From assembly GCF_900129465.1 (NCBI RefSeq), contig NZ_FSRA01000001.1:3164482-3228481 (forward strand): 64,000 bases of DNA. The letters are read 5' to 3'. This stretch comes from Chitinophaga niabensis. GTDB lineage: Bacteria > Bacteroidota > Bacteroidia > Chitinophagales > Chitinophagaceae. Every line of letters begins with the position of its first letter. Positions within the stretch are counted from its first letter, which is position 1. Shown here in pieces: positions 1-8,661 of this stretch. The notes under the pieces are model-generated. The model had not been told where the DNA came from and searched no databases. It saw only the letters and a list, made by a program, of their open reading frames with translations. A program made the translations under genes and the position numbers.

Positions 1-52
1 CAATGGTGGGATTCACTCCCAAAGTTGACACAGTAAAAAGTATCATACCTAG

Positions 53-826
53 CTATTTCAGTTCAATCCACACAGGGGCATGATCGCTTGTTTTCTCCCA
101 GCCCCGCACATGTTTATCAACACCTCCACGGGAAAGCCGGTCCCTCAGATGCGGGCTTATTAAAAAATGATCGATCCTTAGCCCTGCATTCCGTTCCCAT
201 GCACGGCGAAAGTAATCCCAGAATGTATAAATAGTTTCTTCAGGATAAAGATGCCGGATAGCATCTGTCCATCCCTGCTTTAACAGGCCATCAAAAGCAG
301 CTCTTACCTCTGTGCGGAAAAGCGCATCATTCACGTACTTCTCAGGTTTATAAACATCCAGTGTGGTTGGCATAACGTTATAGTCTCCTATCAGTATCAC
401 AGGTACATCATGAGCGAGCAGCTTTTTAGCATGTGCGGTCAATCGTTTATACCATTTGAGCTTATATTCGAACTTCTCGCCCGGATATGGATTACCATTA
501 GGGCAATAAAGACAAACGATCACTATCTGCCCAACAACTGCTTCAAGGTAACGGCTCTGAACATCATCCTTATCTCCGGGAAGGGAACGCCCCACTTCCT
601 GGATCGGCAGGGAACGTGAAAGGATCGCAACGCCGTTCCAGCTCTTCTGCCCATGCCATACAGCCTGGTAGCCTGCTGCCTGGATCTCAGCCAAAGGAAA
701 GCGCTCACCGGGTGCTTTCAGTTCCTGCAAACAAACAATGTCCGGCTTTGCCTCCTGCAGCCATTGAAGCAATACAGGCAGCCGGGCATTTATGCCGTTG
801 ATATTATAAGTAGCAATTTTCAGCAT
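53..826 (-). CDS. xth: Exodeoxyribonuclease III (AP endonuclease)
   Basis: Predicted cytoplasmic exonuclease III-type AP endonuclease of the endonuclease/exonuclease/phosphatase fold, which cuts DNA at abasic sites and cleans blocked 3' ends. The 257-residue product has the usual family length and shows the expected blocks in order: YNING at residues 7-11, the metal-binding Glu35 in CLQELKA, IGDYNV near residue 147, and SDHAPV at 247-252 with the catalytic Asp-His pair. It stands alone and is divergent from the small lipoprotein gene at 1150. Family assignment is secure from motifs; whether it is the only such enzyme in the genome cannot be seen here. Confidence 0.95.
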   Translation of the reverse strand: MLKIATYNINGINARLPVLLQWLQEAKPDIVCLQELKAPGERFPLAEIQAAGYQAVWHGQKSWNGVAILSRSLPIQEVGRSLPGDKDDVQSRYLEAVVGQIVIVCLYCPNGNPYPGEKFEYKLKWYKRLTAHAKKLLAHDVPVILIGDYNVMPTTLDVYKPEKYVNDALFRTEVRAAFDGLLKQGWTDAIRHLYPEETIYTFWDYFRRAWERNAGLRIDHFLISPHLRDRLSRGGVDKHVRGWEKTSDHAPVWIELK

Positions 827-1149
827 GTCTTTTAAGATTATATATTCGCCAATAAATCAAAATACGGGGCTAACAGGATATAATAAACACCTTTCTTAAG
901 CCCGATAAACACACGCCTTTGCCTGGCGCATAGTGTACATTTTTTTAGCATCGTTGAATCCAGCAAACATTGTAAACCAATCTCCTGCATTAAATATACC
1001 CAATTACAGGCAACATCACATGACAAACAAACACTACTTTATGTAAAGTTTATTTTACATTATGGAATATATGCTTTACTTTTACAGTAGTTTAAATTGC
1101 CGGCATTTAAACAGACCTCTATTGATAAATCACCTTAAACTTTAAAAAA
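827..1149. other. Divergent intergenic region (323 bp)
   Basis: This gap separates the divergent exonuclease III and lipoprotein genes, so it should hold both promoters. I see no convincing gene in it; a 62-codon minus-strand frame at 838-1026 has no recognisable family character. The only clear structure is the inverted repeat at 1041-1060. The last 100 bases before 1150 are AT-rich, as expected for a promoter. Confidence 0.6.
1041..1060. promoter_or_regulatory. Perfect inverted repeat, possible operator
   Basis: ATGTAAA and TTTACAT form perfect 7-bp arms around a 6-nt AT-rich spacer, about 90 bp upstream of the lipoprotein start at 1150. There is no G/C-rich stem or U-tract, so a protein-binding site is more likely than a terminator. 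The binding factor is unknown. Confidence 0.35.
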
Positions 1150-1620
1150 ATGAAGCTTAAAAATCCAATACCAGGGATGCAGACACTGCTTCCCGGAACA
1201 GCCATGTGCCTGCTGGTTGCCCTGTTCCTTTTCTCCTGCAATAAGGATAATGATGCAAATCCCAATGCCGGAAACGAAAACCTGGCAGCTGCCGCAAAGG
1301 CCGTTACCGGTAACCTGGTACAGGGAAACGTAAAAGCAATTTCCGGTCCGGAAGGTTTGATATTGCACATCAATGATCTTGACATCCTGGTGGAGAAAGC
1401 ACTTGGCAATACCCTCTATGCATTGCCGGATATGCCTTCAGCAGCAGTCATCACTTCAGAGTATGGATTGATCCTGAAAGACCTGGCCCGCGGCAATGTA
1501 TATTTTCTTGTAAACAACGATGAGGAAAGCATCAGCAAATTCAATTCCGTCGCTTCTCTTTTTCCTTCCATCGTGAACATCAACAAAATATTCGGTACAA
1601 CGATCGTACGAAACAGTTAA
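1150..1620 (+). CDS. Small predicted lipoprotein
   Basis: I do not recognise the family. The 156-residue product begins with a basic segment and a hydrophobic stretch ending in FLFSC, giving a lipobox with Cys30 followed by NKDND. Acidic residues directly after the Cys are compatible with outer-membrane, possibly surface, lipoproteins in Bacteroidota. The mature part is rich in small residues and short beta-prone segments, with no catalytic motif visible. It is a single gene ending just before a strong hairpin terminator at 1646. Confidence 0.7.
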   Translation: MKLKNPIPGMQTLLPGTAMCLLVALFLFSCNKDNDANPNAGNENLAAAAKAVTGNLVQGNVKAISGPEGLILHINDLDILVEKALGNTLYALPDMPSAAVITSEYGLILKDLARGNVYFLVNNDEESISKFNSVASLFPSIVNINKIFGTTIVRNS

Positions 1621-1645
1621 TACAACTGTATCTGCTAATTGATTC

Positions 1646-1671
1646 CCCGGTCCTGTACAGGACCGGGTTTT
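1646..1671 (+). terminator. Rho-independent terminator after the lipoprotein gene
   Basis: Perfect 10-bp arms CCCGGTCCTG and CAGGACCGGG with a 2-nt centre (1646-1667), followed by TTTT. It sits 26 nt after the lipoprotein stop codon and isolates that gene from the sigma-54 promoter further on. Confidence 0.85.
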
Positions 1672-1695
1672 GGTGTTTAATATAAATGTTAACCC

Positions 1696-1721
1696 AGCGA
1701 TATACAGGGCATCAAATCGCT
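1696..1721. promoter_or_regulatory. Possible upstream activator site (AGCGAT half-sites)
   Basis: AGCGAT at 1696-1701 and ATCGCT at 1716-1721 are inverted half-sites 14 nt apart, about 75-100 bp upstream of the -24 element at 1794. The 9-mer AGCGATATA beginning here recurs at 12117, upstream of the minus-strand sigma-54 promoter. Position and recurrence suit an enhancer site for the adjacent sigma-54 activator, but this is inference. Confidence 0.3.
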
Positions 1722-1793
1722 AATTGACGAAATACGGTCATAAAAACCGTTGTACATCTTACAACAGCATGTGATTATCAACCTATTGCAACA

Positions 1794-1809
1794 TGGCGTG
1801 CCACTTGCA
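1794..1809 (+). promoter_or_regulatory. Sigma-54 (-24/-12) promoter for the hydrolase operon
   Basis: TGGCGT-N5-TTGCA keeps the invariant GG and GC separated by exactly 10 nt, as sigma-54 holoenzyme requires. The C of the -12 GC (1808) lies 30 nt before the ATG at 1838, the same spacing as at the other two sigma-54 promoters in this window. It lies inside a possible upstream extension of the reading frame and therefore supports 1838 as the true start. Confidence 0.75.
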
Positions 1810-1837
1810 ACTACTGGTGCGTACACAAACTTCTTAT

Positions 1838-2878
1838 ATGAGAGTACTGATCTTCCTTACAATCTTATTTATTCAACTAAACACAAGTATTATGGCACAA
1901 TCCAAAAAGCCGGCAAAAGCAGAAAACGATGAACAGATCTTTTTGCAGGTGAGGAATTTTTTAAAACAGCTGAATGCCGGAGACGGTAAGCCTATCGAAA
2001 AGCTAAGTCCTAAAGACGCGCGGGATGTTTTATCAAATGCCCAAAGCTCAGTTGCCTTTGATTATTCAAACATCGAAGAATCAGAGAAGATCATCACACA
2101 GGATGGTGAATTTGTGAAGCTCCACATTGTAAAACCCTTACATGCTAAACCGGATGCTCCTGTGTTCGTATACATTCATGGCGGCGGATGGGTATTGGGA
2201 GATTATCCCACGCACCGGAGGCTCGTAAGGGACCTGGTTGTAGCAAGCGGTGCCGTAGCAGTTTTCCCTGATTACACTCCATCTCCGGAAGCCCAATATC
2301 CTGTAGCCATCAACCAGATCTATGCTACTACAAAGTGGGTAGCACAACATGGCGGCGAAATAGGTGTGAATGGTAAAAACCTCGCGGTAGTGGGTAATAG
2401 TGTTGGTGGAAATATGACGGCGGCAGTTGCCCTCATGGCAAAAGACAAAGGTGGGCCGGAAATAAAACTCCAGGTGATGTTGTGGCCTGTTACGGACGCT
2501 AATTTTGAAACAGGTTCCTATAATGAGATGGCCAAAGGCAGGTTCCTTACTAAAAAAATGATGGAGTGGTTCTGGGATAATTATTTACCTCAAAAGAAAA
2601 AGCGGGAAGAAATTTATGCCTCTCCTCTAAGAGCTTCCATTGATCAATTAAAAGGTTTACCTCCGGCTTTAATTCAGACAGCAGAAAATGATGTGCTCCG
2701 CGATGAAGGAGAAGCATATGCACGCAAACTGGATGAAGCGGGTGTACCTGTAACGCTTACCCGGTATGGCGGTTTGATCCATGATTACGGATTATTAAAT
2801 GCACTCGCGGAAGTGCCGGCTGTTAAAACTGCACTGCTGCAGGCAGCCGCTGTTATTAAAAAATCATTGAACGACTAA
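1838..2878 (+). CDS. Exported alpha/beta hydrolase, HSL/esterase type
   Basis: Predicted carboxylesterase of the hormone-sensitive-lipase-like family. From this start the product is 346 residues with an N-terminal signal peptide ending near SIMAQ, so it should act outside the cytoplasm. HGGGW near residue 114 supplies the oxyanion hole, GNSVGG near 188 carries the nucleophile Ser (an unusual version of GDSAGG), and LIHDYG near 315 supplies the His; an acid residue lies in the preceding NDVLRDEG segment. An in-frame ATG at 1793 is rejected because it falls before the sigma-54 promoter and would hide the signal peptide. A second hydrolase follows after 20 nt, probably cotranscribed. The substrate is unknown. 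Confidence 0.85.
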   Translation: MRVLIFLTILFIQLNTSIMAQSKKPAKAENDEQIFLQVRNFLKQLNAGDGKPIEKLSPKDARDVLSNAQSSVAFDYSNIEESEKIITQDGEFVKLHIVKPLHAKPDAPVFVYIHGGGWVLGDYPTHRRLVRDLVVASGAVAVFPDYTPSPEAQYPVAINQIYATTKWVAQHGGEIGVNGKNLAVVGNSVGGNMTAAVALMAKDKGGPEIKLQVMLWPVTDANFETGSYNEMAKGRFLTKKMMEWFWDNYLPQKKKREEIYASPLRASIDQLKGLPPALIQTAENDVLRDEGEAYARKLDEAGVPVTLTRYGGLIHDYGLLNALAEVPAVKTALLQAAAVIKKSLND

Positions 2879-2898
2879 TCACCTAAAAAAACAAATGT

Positions 2899-3651
2899 AT
2901 GTCTATCAAACAAATCGTTGCTACAACAATGCTTGCAACAGCTGCTATTACATCCAACCCCGCTGAGGCACAAGTTAAGAATGTAGTATTGGTACATGGT
3001 GCTTTTGCCGATGGCTCCAGCTGGTCAAAGATCATTCCCCGCCTGCAAGCCAGGGGATTGAATGTTATTGCCGTGCAAAATCCCCTCATTTCCCTGGAAG
3101 AAGATGTAGCGGCAACTAAAAGGGCCATTGCCTTAATGGATGGTCCGGTTCTGCTCGTAGGGCACTCTTACGGAGGCATGGTGATCACAGAAGCAGGTAA
3201 TGATCCCAAAGTGGCAGGCCTGGTATATGTTTGCGCACTGGTTCCCAACGATGGGCAAACGGTAGTGGATGTAACGTCTGCATTCCCTGCTGCACCCGGC
3301 AGTGGAGAGTTCAGGCAGGATGCATCTGGTTTCCTGAGCCTGTCGCCTAAAGGTATCAATGAATACTTTGCGCAGGACCTGCCTGCCAAAGAAAGACAGG
3401 TATTGGTAGCCACACAAACTCCCTGGGCCGGGAAAGCCACCGTCACCAAAATTTCAACAGCTGCCTGGAAGGATAAACCATCCTGGTTCATTGTTGGTAC
3501 AGAAGATCTGATGGTACCTGTTGATCTTGCCAGGGCGGAAGCAAAAATGATAAAAGCGAAAACCACCGAACTGAAATCCAGTCATGTGCCCATGGTTTCC
3601 CAACCTGAAAAGGTGGCGGAAGTCATTATCAATGCAGCACAGGGATTATAA
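2899..3651 (+). CDS. Exported alpha/beta hydrolase, EstC-like
   Basis: A 250-residue alpha/beta hydrolase with a signal peptide (cleavage likely after AEA near residue 25). VHGAFADGSSW near residue 34 is the oxyanion loop typical of the EstC / methyl-salicylate-esterase-like group. GHSYGG near residue 90 holds the nucleophile, FIVGTEDLMVP near 200 the acid and SSHVPM near 234 the His. It lies 20 nt behind the HSL-type esterase and ends before a terminator, so the two form a bicistronic operon under the sigma-54 promoter at 1794. Two different exported esterases under one activator suggest use or detoxification of an ester; the compound cannot be named. Confidence 0.85.
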   Translation: MSIKQIVATTMLATAAITSNPAEAQVKNVVLVHGAFADGSSWSKIIPRLQARGLNVIAVQNPLISLEEDVAATKRAIALMDGPVLLVGHSYGGMVITEAGNDPKVAGLVYVCALVPNDGQTVVDVTSAFPAAPGSGEFRQDASGFLSLSPKGINEYFAQDLPAKERQVLVATQTPWAGKATVTKISTAAWKDKPSWFIVGTEDLMVPVDLARAEAKMIKAKTTELKSSHVPMVSQPEKVAEVIINAAQGL

Positions 3652-3672
3652 TAACCTGCTATGAGAGATCAG

Positions 3673-3698
3673 GGACCCGGGCTGGCTGGCCTGGGTCC
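3673..3698 (+). terminator. Rho-independent terminator after the hydrolase operon
   Basis: GGACCC (3673-3678) pairs with GGGTCC (3693-3698), with extra inner G-C pairs, followed by TTAATT. The U-tract is short, so efficiency may be moderate. Confidence 0.6.
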
Positions 3699-3798
3699 TT
3701 AATTGATTGATCATCAAATTCATGCTGAAAATTTCCTGGAAATATGTCCATTTGCCGGATTGTGATTGTTATACCTATGAACAATCTGTTTATTCAGC

Positions 3799-6700
3799 AT
3801 GAAAACGAACAATACACTCCTGGTTAGCTTCCCGGCAGACACAAGCGCTAAAGCAATGAATAGTCGCATCAGGTCACTGGAAACGGAACGCCGGATCCTC
3901 CTGGAACTGGGAAACGACATCACAAAGGTCAGAGAGAAAACCGATCTCATCACCATCTTTTCATCCAGGATCAGGGAGCTGTATCCTTTTTCGCATGCCA
4001 TTGTTACCCTTATCAACCCCGATGGGGAATCATATACACCATTCCTGCTAGATCCCGGGTCCTCCCTCATTCAAAATCATGCCTTATATCCACAGCTGGT
4101 GACCGGCCGTTTCCCGATGAATGAACCATTTATACAGGAGGTGATAACAAACGGGGAGCCTACTACCTTCTTATTGGAAGATGTGATGGATCTCCCGGGA
4201 AGCCCTGTATTCCTGAAGGTCAACTATGAACGGGGCGTTAGGGTGATCATGATGACACCCTTGAAAGATAAAGACCAGATCATCGGTTTCCTGCATACTT
4301 ATACAAAAGATCCGGATGGTTTTTCGGAGGAATTTAAAAGCATCATTACCGGTATTGCGCCACAGGTTTCCAGCGCTGTTGCCAATATCATTAAGTATGA
4401 GTCTATCAGTCATAATGAAGCTGTCAACAAAATATTGCTATCGCTAAGCAAAGAAATGGTAAAGGTGAGGGACAGGCAGCACCTGCTGAAAGTACTCAGT
4501 TCCGGCCTGAAAGAGATCGTGCCTTTCTCCCGCAGTATGATCACGGTGATGGATGAAAAGGAAGAGTATTATAAAGCCTATCTGATCGATGCCGAGTTGC
4601 AACTGAAAGAACTGACAGATTCCGGAGATGCATTGCATATGGCTACTCCTGCAGAAGATGGCATCTACGATATCGCCTCCCTATATTATAAGCCCCTGGT
4701 TTTTGATATGAAGGCATTCGACCTGGAAAATTCTCCGCGCTGGTTCAAGCTGCACTATGAAGCCGGCGCCCGGGAAATGATCGTGAAAATACTGGGTGGG
4801 AATGGTACATCTAAATACACCTTGATGCTGTTTTCCGCAGAAAAAGGCACTTTTGGCCCGGAAGCCGTGAACATCGTCAATCATATTTCCGGTCAGCTGT
4901 TTGCCGCTGTGAGCAATATTTCAGCTAATGAAGAAATACTGAAACGGGAAAATGAAAAATCATTCCTGCTCGAATTCAGCAACGATATTGCAGCAGTAAG
5001 AAGTAAAGCCGACCTCGCAGAAGCAGTACGTAAAAGTCTTAAAAAACTAAACTCACTGGATGGTTATGCCATCCGCAAGATCAACGAAGACCAGGTTACC
5101 TCTACCACTTACATCTATGACGAAACGCTTGCGGAACACAACGATGAACTGGTGCAGGAAATACTCACGGCTAAACTGCCTATTGACGACGGATTGCAGA
5201 ACAGGGTACTGAACAGTGATATCCCACTCTACTTTAGCGTAAACGCAGAGATCAACCGGGGTAATAAAGCCCGCTACCTGGAACTCTGGAAAAAGATAGG
5301 GTTCAAAACTGTTATAGGCACGCCTCTCCGCAGCGGCAATGTAACGCTGGGCATCTTGTGGCTTGGCCTCGAAGATATCAACATGCCCTTACTGCAAGGC
5401 ATCTGTGCCCAGATCTCCATTGCCATGCACAACATCATTGCCAATGAAGAAATATTACGCCGTGAAAAGGAACAGGCATTCCTGCTCAAATTCAGTCGTG
5501 ACATTGCCGAACTCAGATCTAAAGATGACCTGCAAAGGGCTATCTCCAATGTTTTGCAGAACGTATTGAATATAAAACTGGTGATGATCCGCCTCATTGA
5601 AGAGGACGGCGCCTCACTCCTCCCTTACATGTATGATGAAAGTGTGTTCGAAGAAGAGGTAAAGCCCTTATTCAGGGTACTTGCTGCGAGGATCATTGAT
5701 ATCACTGAACCGCTGACTGCGAGGGTACTTAAAAACGATGGGCCGGTTATATTCAATATCGCAGAGGAGATAAAAAAGAGCGATGCCGGCCCCATCGTTC
5801 AGTTCTGGCAGAATGTAGGCATGAAGAACGCATTTGGGGCACCCTTGCGTGTAGGATCCACCAATATCGGAACACTCTGGCTGCTGACGGATGAACTCAA
5901 CCTCACCATCCTGAAAGGCATCTGCGCCCAGATCTCCATTGCTATTTCCAATATACGCGCCACTGAAAAGATCCTGGCCTATAAACAGAAACTGGAGAAT
6001 GAAAACGATTACCTGAGAGAGCAGATCAAAACCATCTATAATTTCTCAGAGATCGTAGGTAATGGTCCGCAAATGCAAAAGGTATACCGCCTGATGACGC
6101 AGGTGGCCGAATCTGCTTCCACCGTATTGCTACTGGGAGAAACAGGCACCGGCAAGGAACTGATCGCCCGCGCCATCCACAATTCCTCTCCCCGCAAAAA
6201 TAAATTAATGGTAAAGGTGAACTGCGCCGCTTTACCTGCCCACCTCATCGAAAGCGAACTCTTCGGTCATGAAAAAGGTGCTTTTACAGGAGCAATAGAC
6301 AGGCGGATCGGGAAGTTTGAACTCGCCAATAACAGCACACTTTTCCTGGACGAGATCGGTGAAATGCCACCGGAGCTACAGGTAAAGTTATTACGGGTAC
6401 TGCAGGAACGGGAACTGGAAAGGGTTGGAGGGAAAAGCACCATCAAAGTAGATGTGCGCATCATTGCAGCCACCAACCGTAACCTGGAAGCGGAAGTACA
6501 GGCAGGGCGTTTCCGGTCTGACCTCTACTACCGGCTGAATGTTTTCCCTATTCATCTGCCCTCTTTAAGAGAACGCCTGGAAGATATTGAACCACTGGCT
6601 AATTCATTTATTGCCAAATTCAGTAAGAACATCGGCAAGAAGGTAAGCAGTATTTCCTCCAAAGTACTGAAGCAATTGAGGAATTACGACTGGCCCGGGA

Positions 6701-6996
6701 ATGTACGCGAACTGGAACATCAGATTGAAAGAGGCATCCTGCTCAGTGAAGGAGACATTCTCCAGGAAGTACATCTGCCACTCCGCCAGCAGGAGGAAGA
6801 GGGGAAAGGAAATTCATCTTCTTCCAAAACACTGGAACAGATCGAACGAACATACATCATTGAAGTATTGAAGCGATGTGGTGGAAAAATTTCCGGGGCC
6901 GGCGGGGCAGCGGAAATACTGGAAGTGCCGGGCACCACACTGCATTCTAAAATGAGAAAACTGAAGATCGCAAAAGCAGACTACTTTATAAAATGA
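3799..6996 (+). CDS. Sigma-54-dependent activator with four GAF domains
   Basis: A 1065-residue enhancer-binding protein. Four GAF-like repeats fill residues 15-720; each begins with a similar block (for example LLELGNDITKVREK, LLKFSRDIAELRSK), showing internal duplication. A short coiled coil leads into the AAA+ domain: Walker A GETGTGKE near 780, the sigma-54 contact loop GAFTGA near 827, Walker B LFLDEIGE near 848 and ATNRNL near 893. A Fis-type helix-turn-helix closes the protein (about 1015-1065). There is no receiver domain, so control is presumably by ligands or partners of the GAF domains. Three sigma-54 promoters lie near it (1794, 7145, 12061), making it the likely local activator. 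The gene is single, with a strong terminator behind it. Confidence 0.93.
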   Translation: MKTNNTLLVSFPADTSAKAMNSRIRSLETERRILLELGNDITKVREKTDLITIFSSRIRELYPFSHAIVTLINPDGESYTPFLLDPGSSLIQNHALYPQLVTGRFPMNEPFIQEVITNGEPTTFLLEDVMDLPGSPVFLKVNYERGVRVIMMTPLKDKDQIIGFLHTYTKDPDGFSEEFKSIITGIAPQVSSAVANIIKYESISHNEAVNKILLSLSKEMVKVRDRQHLLKVLSSGLKEIVPFSRSMITVMDEKEEYYKAYLIDAELQLKELTDSGDALHMATPAEDGIYDIASLYYKPLVFDMKAFDLENSPRWFKLHYEAGAREMIVKILGGNGTSKYTLMLFSAEKGTFGPEAVNIVNHISGQLFAAVSNISANEEILKRENEKSFLLEFSNDIAAVRSKADLAEAVRKSLKKLNSLDGYAIRKINEDQVTSTTYIYDETLAEHNDELVQEILTAKLPIDDGLQNRVLNSDIPLYFSVNAEINRGNKARYLELWKKIGFKTVIGTPLRSGNVTLGILWLGLEDINMPLLQGICAQISIAMHNIIANEEILRREKEQAFLLKFSRDIAELRSKDDLQRAISNVLQNVLNIKLVMIRLIEEDGASLLPYMYDESVFEEEVKPLFRVLAARIIDITEPLTARVLKNDGPVIFNIAEEIKKSDAGPIVQFWQNVGMKNAFGAPLRVGSTNIGTLWLLTDELNLTILKGICAQISIAISNIRATEKILAYKQKLENENDYLREQIKTIYNFSEIVGNGPQMQKVYRLMTQVAESASTVLLLGETGTGKELIARAIHNSSPRKNKLMVKVNCAALPAHLIESELFGHEKGAFTGAIDRRIGKFELANNSTLFLDEIGEMPPELQVKLLRVLQERELERVGGKSTIKVDVRIIAATNRNLEAEVQAGRFRSDLYYRLNVFPIHLPSLRERLEDIEPLANSFIAKFSKNIGKKVSSISSKVLKQLRNYDWPGNVRELEHQIERGILLSEGDILQEVHLPLRQQEEEGKGNSSSSKTLEQIERTYIIEVLKRCGGKISGAGGAAEILEVPGTTLHSKMRKLKIAKADYFIK

Positions 6997-7011
6997 ATGA
7001 ACAAAAACGAA

Positions 7012-7050
7012 GGGAAGGCTGGAACATACATTGTTCCAGCCTTCCCGCTT
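7012..7050 (+). terminator. Strong terminator after the activator gene
   Basis: Perfect 15-bp arms (7012-7026 GGGAAGGCTGGAACA; 7032-7046 its complement) around a 5-nt loop TACAT, followed by a T-rich stretch GCTTTATTT. It separates the activator gene from the sigma-54 promoter at 7145. Confidence 0.85.
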
Positions 7051-7144
7051 TATTTCGTGAACACAGCGTGCAATCCTCTTAATACAGTGAAAGGCAACGC
7101 TCAGGAACAAATTCAACTAATTGGTTTATAAACAATTAAACAAG

Positions 7145-7160
7145 TGGCATTTCACTTGCA
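7145..7160 (+). promoter_or_regulatory. Sigma-54 (-24/-12) promoter for the SDR gene
   Basis: TGGCAT-N5-TTGCA with the invariant GG-N10-GC spacing. The C of the -12 GC (7159) lies 30 nt before the ATG at 7189. The same bases also form a short inverted repeat CAAGTG...CACTTG (7141-7158). Confidence 0.8.
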
Positions 7161-7188
7161 AACTATTCGTTACAAAAAATAACAGATC

Positions 7189-7944
7189 ATGAAAATCGTA
7201 GTAATTGGCGGGACCGGCCTTATAGGATCCAAAACAGTAAAAAAACTTCTTGGGTTTGGTCACGAAGTCATTGCAGCATCTCCTGCGTCAGGCGTAAATA
7301 CTATCACCGGCGAAGGACTGGCCGAAGTGATGGCGGGTGCAAATGTAGTGATCGACGTAGCCAATTCTCCTTCTTTTGAAGACAATGCCGTGATGGATTT
7401 TTTTAAAACCTCCGGCCGTAACCTATTGGCTGCAGAAGCAAACGCTGGCGTAAAACATCACATTGCATTGTCTGTGGTAGGAACAGAAAGACTGCAGGAA
7501 AGTGGCTATTTCCGTGCAAAAGCAGCCCAGGAAGATCTGATCAAGAATTCCGGCTTACCATATTCCATTATTCATTCTACACAGTTTTTCGAATTCCTGG
7601 GTGGCATAGCAGCATCAGCCGCTAAAGACGAAGCCATCCATTTATCGCCTGCACCCATACAGCCTATTGCATCAGACGATGTAGCAGCTGCTGTTGTGGA
7701 TGTTGCACTGGGAGGGCCGTTAAACGGAACAGTTGAAATTGCAGGTCCTGAAAGGGTAAGCCTCTCTGCGCTTGTAGCACGTTATTTGAATAACGTGAAC
7801 GATCCGCGCACCGTAATTTCTGATGTAAACGCCAAATACTTTGGCGCTCCGCTCAACGACAAAACACTGATTCCCGGCGATAATCCACGCATTGGCCAGA
7901 TCAATTTCGAAACGTGGTTCGCTAACCAGCCTGCCAGGAGCTAA
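7189..7944 (+). CDS. NmrA/atypical SDR-family NAD(P)-binding protein
   Basis: A 251-residue cytoplasmic protein beginning with the Rossmann motif GGTGLIGSK at residues 7-15 and continuing with an NmrA-like fold (VVIDVANSPSFED, SVVGTERLQESGYFRAK, YSIIHSTQFFEF). It lacks a clear YxxxK catalytic pair of classical SDRs, so it may be a quinone-type reductase or an NAD(P)-sensing protein. Such genes are often annotated as LysR-substrate-region or NAD(P)H-binding proteins. It is a single gene driven by the sigma-54 promoter at 7145 and followed after 8 nt by a MITE-like inverted repeat. Substrate unknown. Confidence 0.8.
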   Translation: MKIVVIGGTGLIGSKTVKKLLGFGHEVIAASPASGVNTITGEGLAEVMAGANVVIDVANSPSFEDNAVMDFFKTSGRNLLAAEANAGVKHHIALSVVGTERLQESGYFRAKAAQEDLIKNSGLPYSIIHSTQFFEFLGGIAASAAKDEAIHLSPAPIQPIASDDVAAAVVDVALGGPLNGTVEIAGPERVSLSALVARYLNNVNDPRTVISDVNAKYFGAPLNDKTLIPGDNPRIGQINFETWFANQPARS

Positions 7945-7952
7945 ACTTTCAG

Positions 7953-8121
7953 GGCTTGCCAGGTGCCGCTTGTAACGAAGATGACGGGTGTCAGCTCGTT
8001 GCGGCTGTTGTATATGGCATGTGCTTTCCACCCGTTCGCGCATGAATGCCCGCCAAACGCCGGCGCAATTTTTCGCGACACCCGGTCAACAACGCAACGA
8101 CACATCGGCGCCGGGCAAGCC
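7953..8121. repeat. MITE-like imperfect long inverted repeat
   Basis: The outer arms GGCTTGCCAGGTGCCG (7953-7968) and CGGCGCCGGGCAAGCC (8106-8121) match at 14 of 16 positions when reverse-complemented. An inner pair follows: TGACGGGTGTC (7982-7992) against GACACCCGGTCA (8077-8088), one gap. The segment is visibly richer in CpG than its surroundings and has no credible coding frame. This could be a miniature inverted-repeat element, a remnant of a transposon, or a long RNA hairpin in the leader of the YCII gene at 8169. Confidence 0.5.
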
Positions 8122-8168
8122 AGAAAGTTTCATCAACAAAAATTCACTCATTTTAAAACAGTAATAAC

Positions 8169-8525
8169 ATGCAGGAATTCCTTTTAGTGATCCACAGGGA
8201 TCTTACCAGTGCCAACCCAACACCCACGCCTGAACAAATGAAAGAAGCCCTTAAGCCTTACCAGGAATGGGTAGCGGGAATTGCCGCTCAGGACAAACTG
8301 GTTACACCTCCCAAACGTTGGGATGTAGACGGCAGGGTGATTAAATTCGAAAAGAAGAAAGAACAAGTGTATAGCGGCCCTTATGCTGAAAGTAAAGAAT
8401 CCATCGGCGGGCTTATCCTGATCAAAGCAAAGGATTATGACGAAGCGGTTGAGCTGGCAAAAGGTTGCCCGATCATTCAGTATGGCGCCATTGTTGAAGT
8501 GCGGATGGCAGTACCTGTAGCGTAA
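8169..8525 (+). CDS. YCII/DGPF-domain protein
   Basis: A 118-residue single-domain YCII-related protein. The family signature reads SGPYAESKESIGGLILIKAKDYDEAVELAKGCP in related form at residues 60-92 (quoted here in parts: GPYAESKESIGG and DYDEAVELAKGCP), with the usual DGPF site changed to SGPY. Members are small alpha/beta barrel proteins of unknown reaction that are linked to ECF41/ECF42 sigma factors. It is convergent with the ECF42-like gene at 8662 and resembles the YCII protein at 9916, so one pair flanks the sigma gene. The nested terminator at 8524 lies directly behind it. Confidence 0.85.
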   Translation: MQEFLLVIHRDLTSANPTPTPEQMKEALKPYQEWVAGIAAQDKLVTPPKRWDVDGRVIKFEKKKEQVYSGPYAESKESIGGLILIKAKDYDEAVELAKGCPIIQYGAIVEVRMAVPVA

Positions 8526-8605
8526 AAAAAGCCTCCCGGTACACTGAAGTGCCCCCGAAAAGTTAGATACTTTTCGGGGGCATATCATGCCGGGAGGCTT
8601 TTTTT
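8524..8605. terminator. Bidirectional terminator with nested inner hairpin
   Basis: The outer stem is GCCTCCCGG (8531-8539) with CCGGGAGGC (8590-8598), flanked by A7 and T7, so it can stop transcription from both convergent genes. Inside lies a second perfect 14-bp stem, TGCCCCCGAAAAGT (8550-8563) with ACTTTTCGGGGGCA (8569-8582), loop TAGAT. The same inner unit, in the same orientation relative to its upstream gene, recurs in the terminator at 59283. Confidence 0.85.
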
Positions 8606-8661
8606 ATAAGGGTTCTCCTGGTTACACAAAGCAAGGGCTGGCAGACCTGATGATAAGGTCT

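Noticed and set aside
838..1026. Possible 62-codon gene in the 323-bp gap
   Set aside because: No family character, no ribosome-binding or promoter signal, and it would lie in the divergent promoter region.
7963..8187. Possible 74-codon gene before the YCII gene
   Set aside because: It lies within the inverted repeat, overlaps the YCII start, and its composition is not protein-like.
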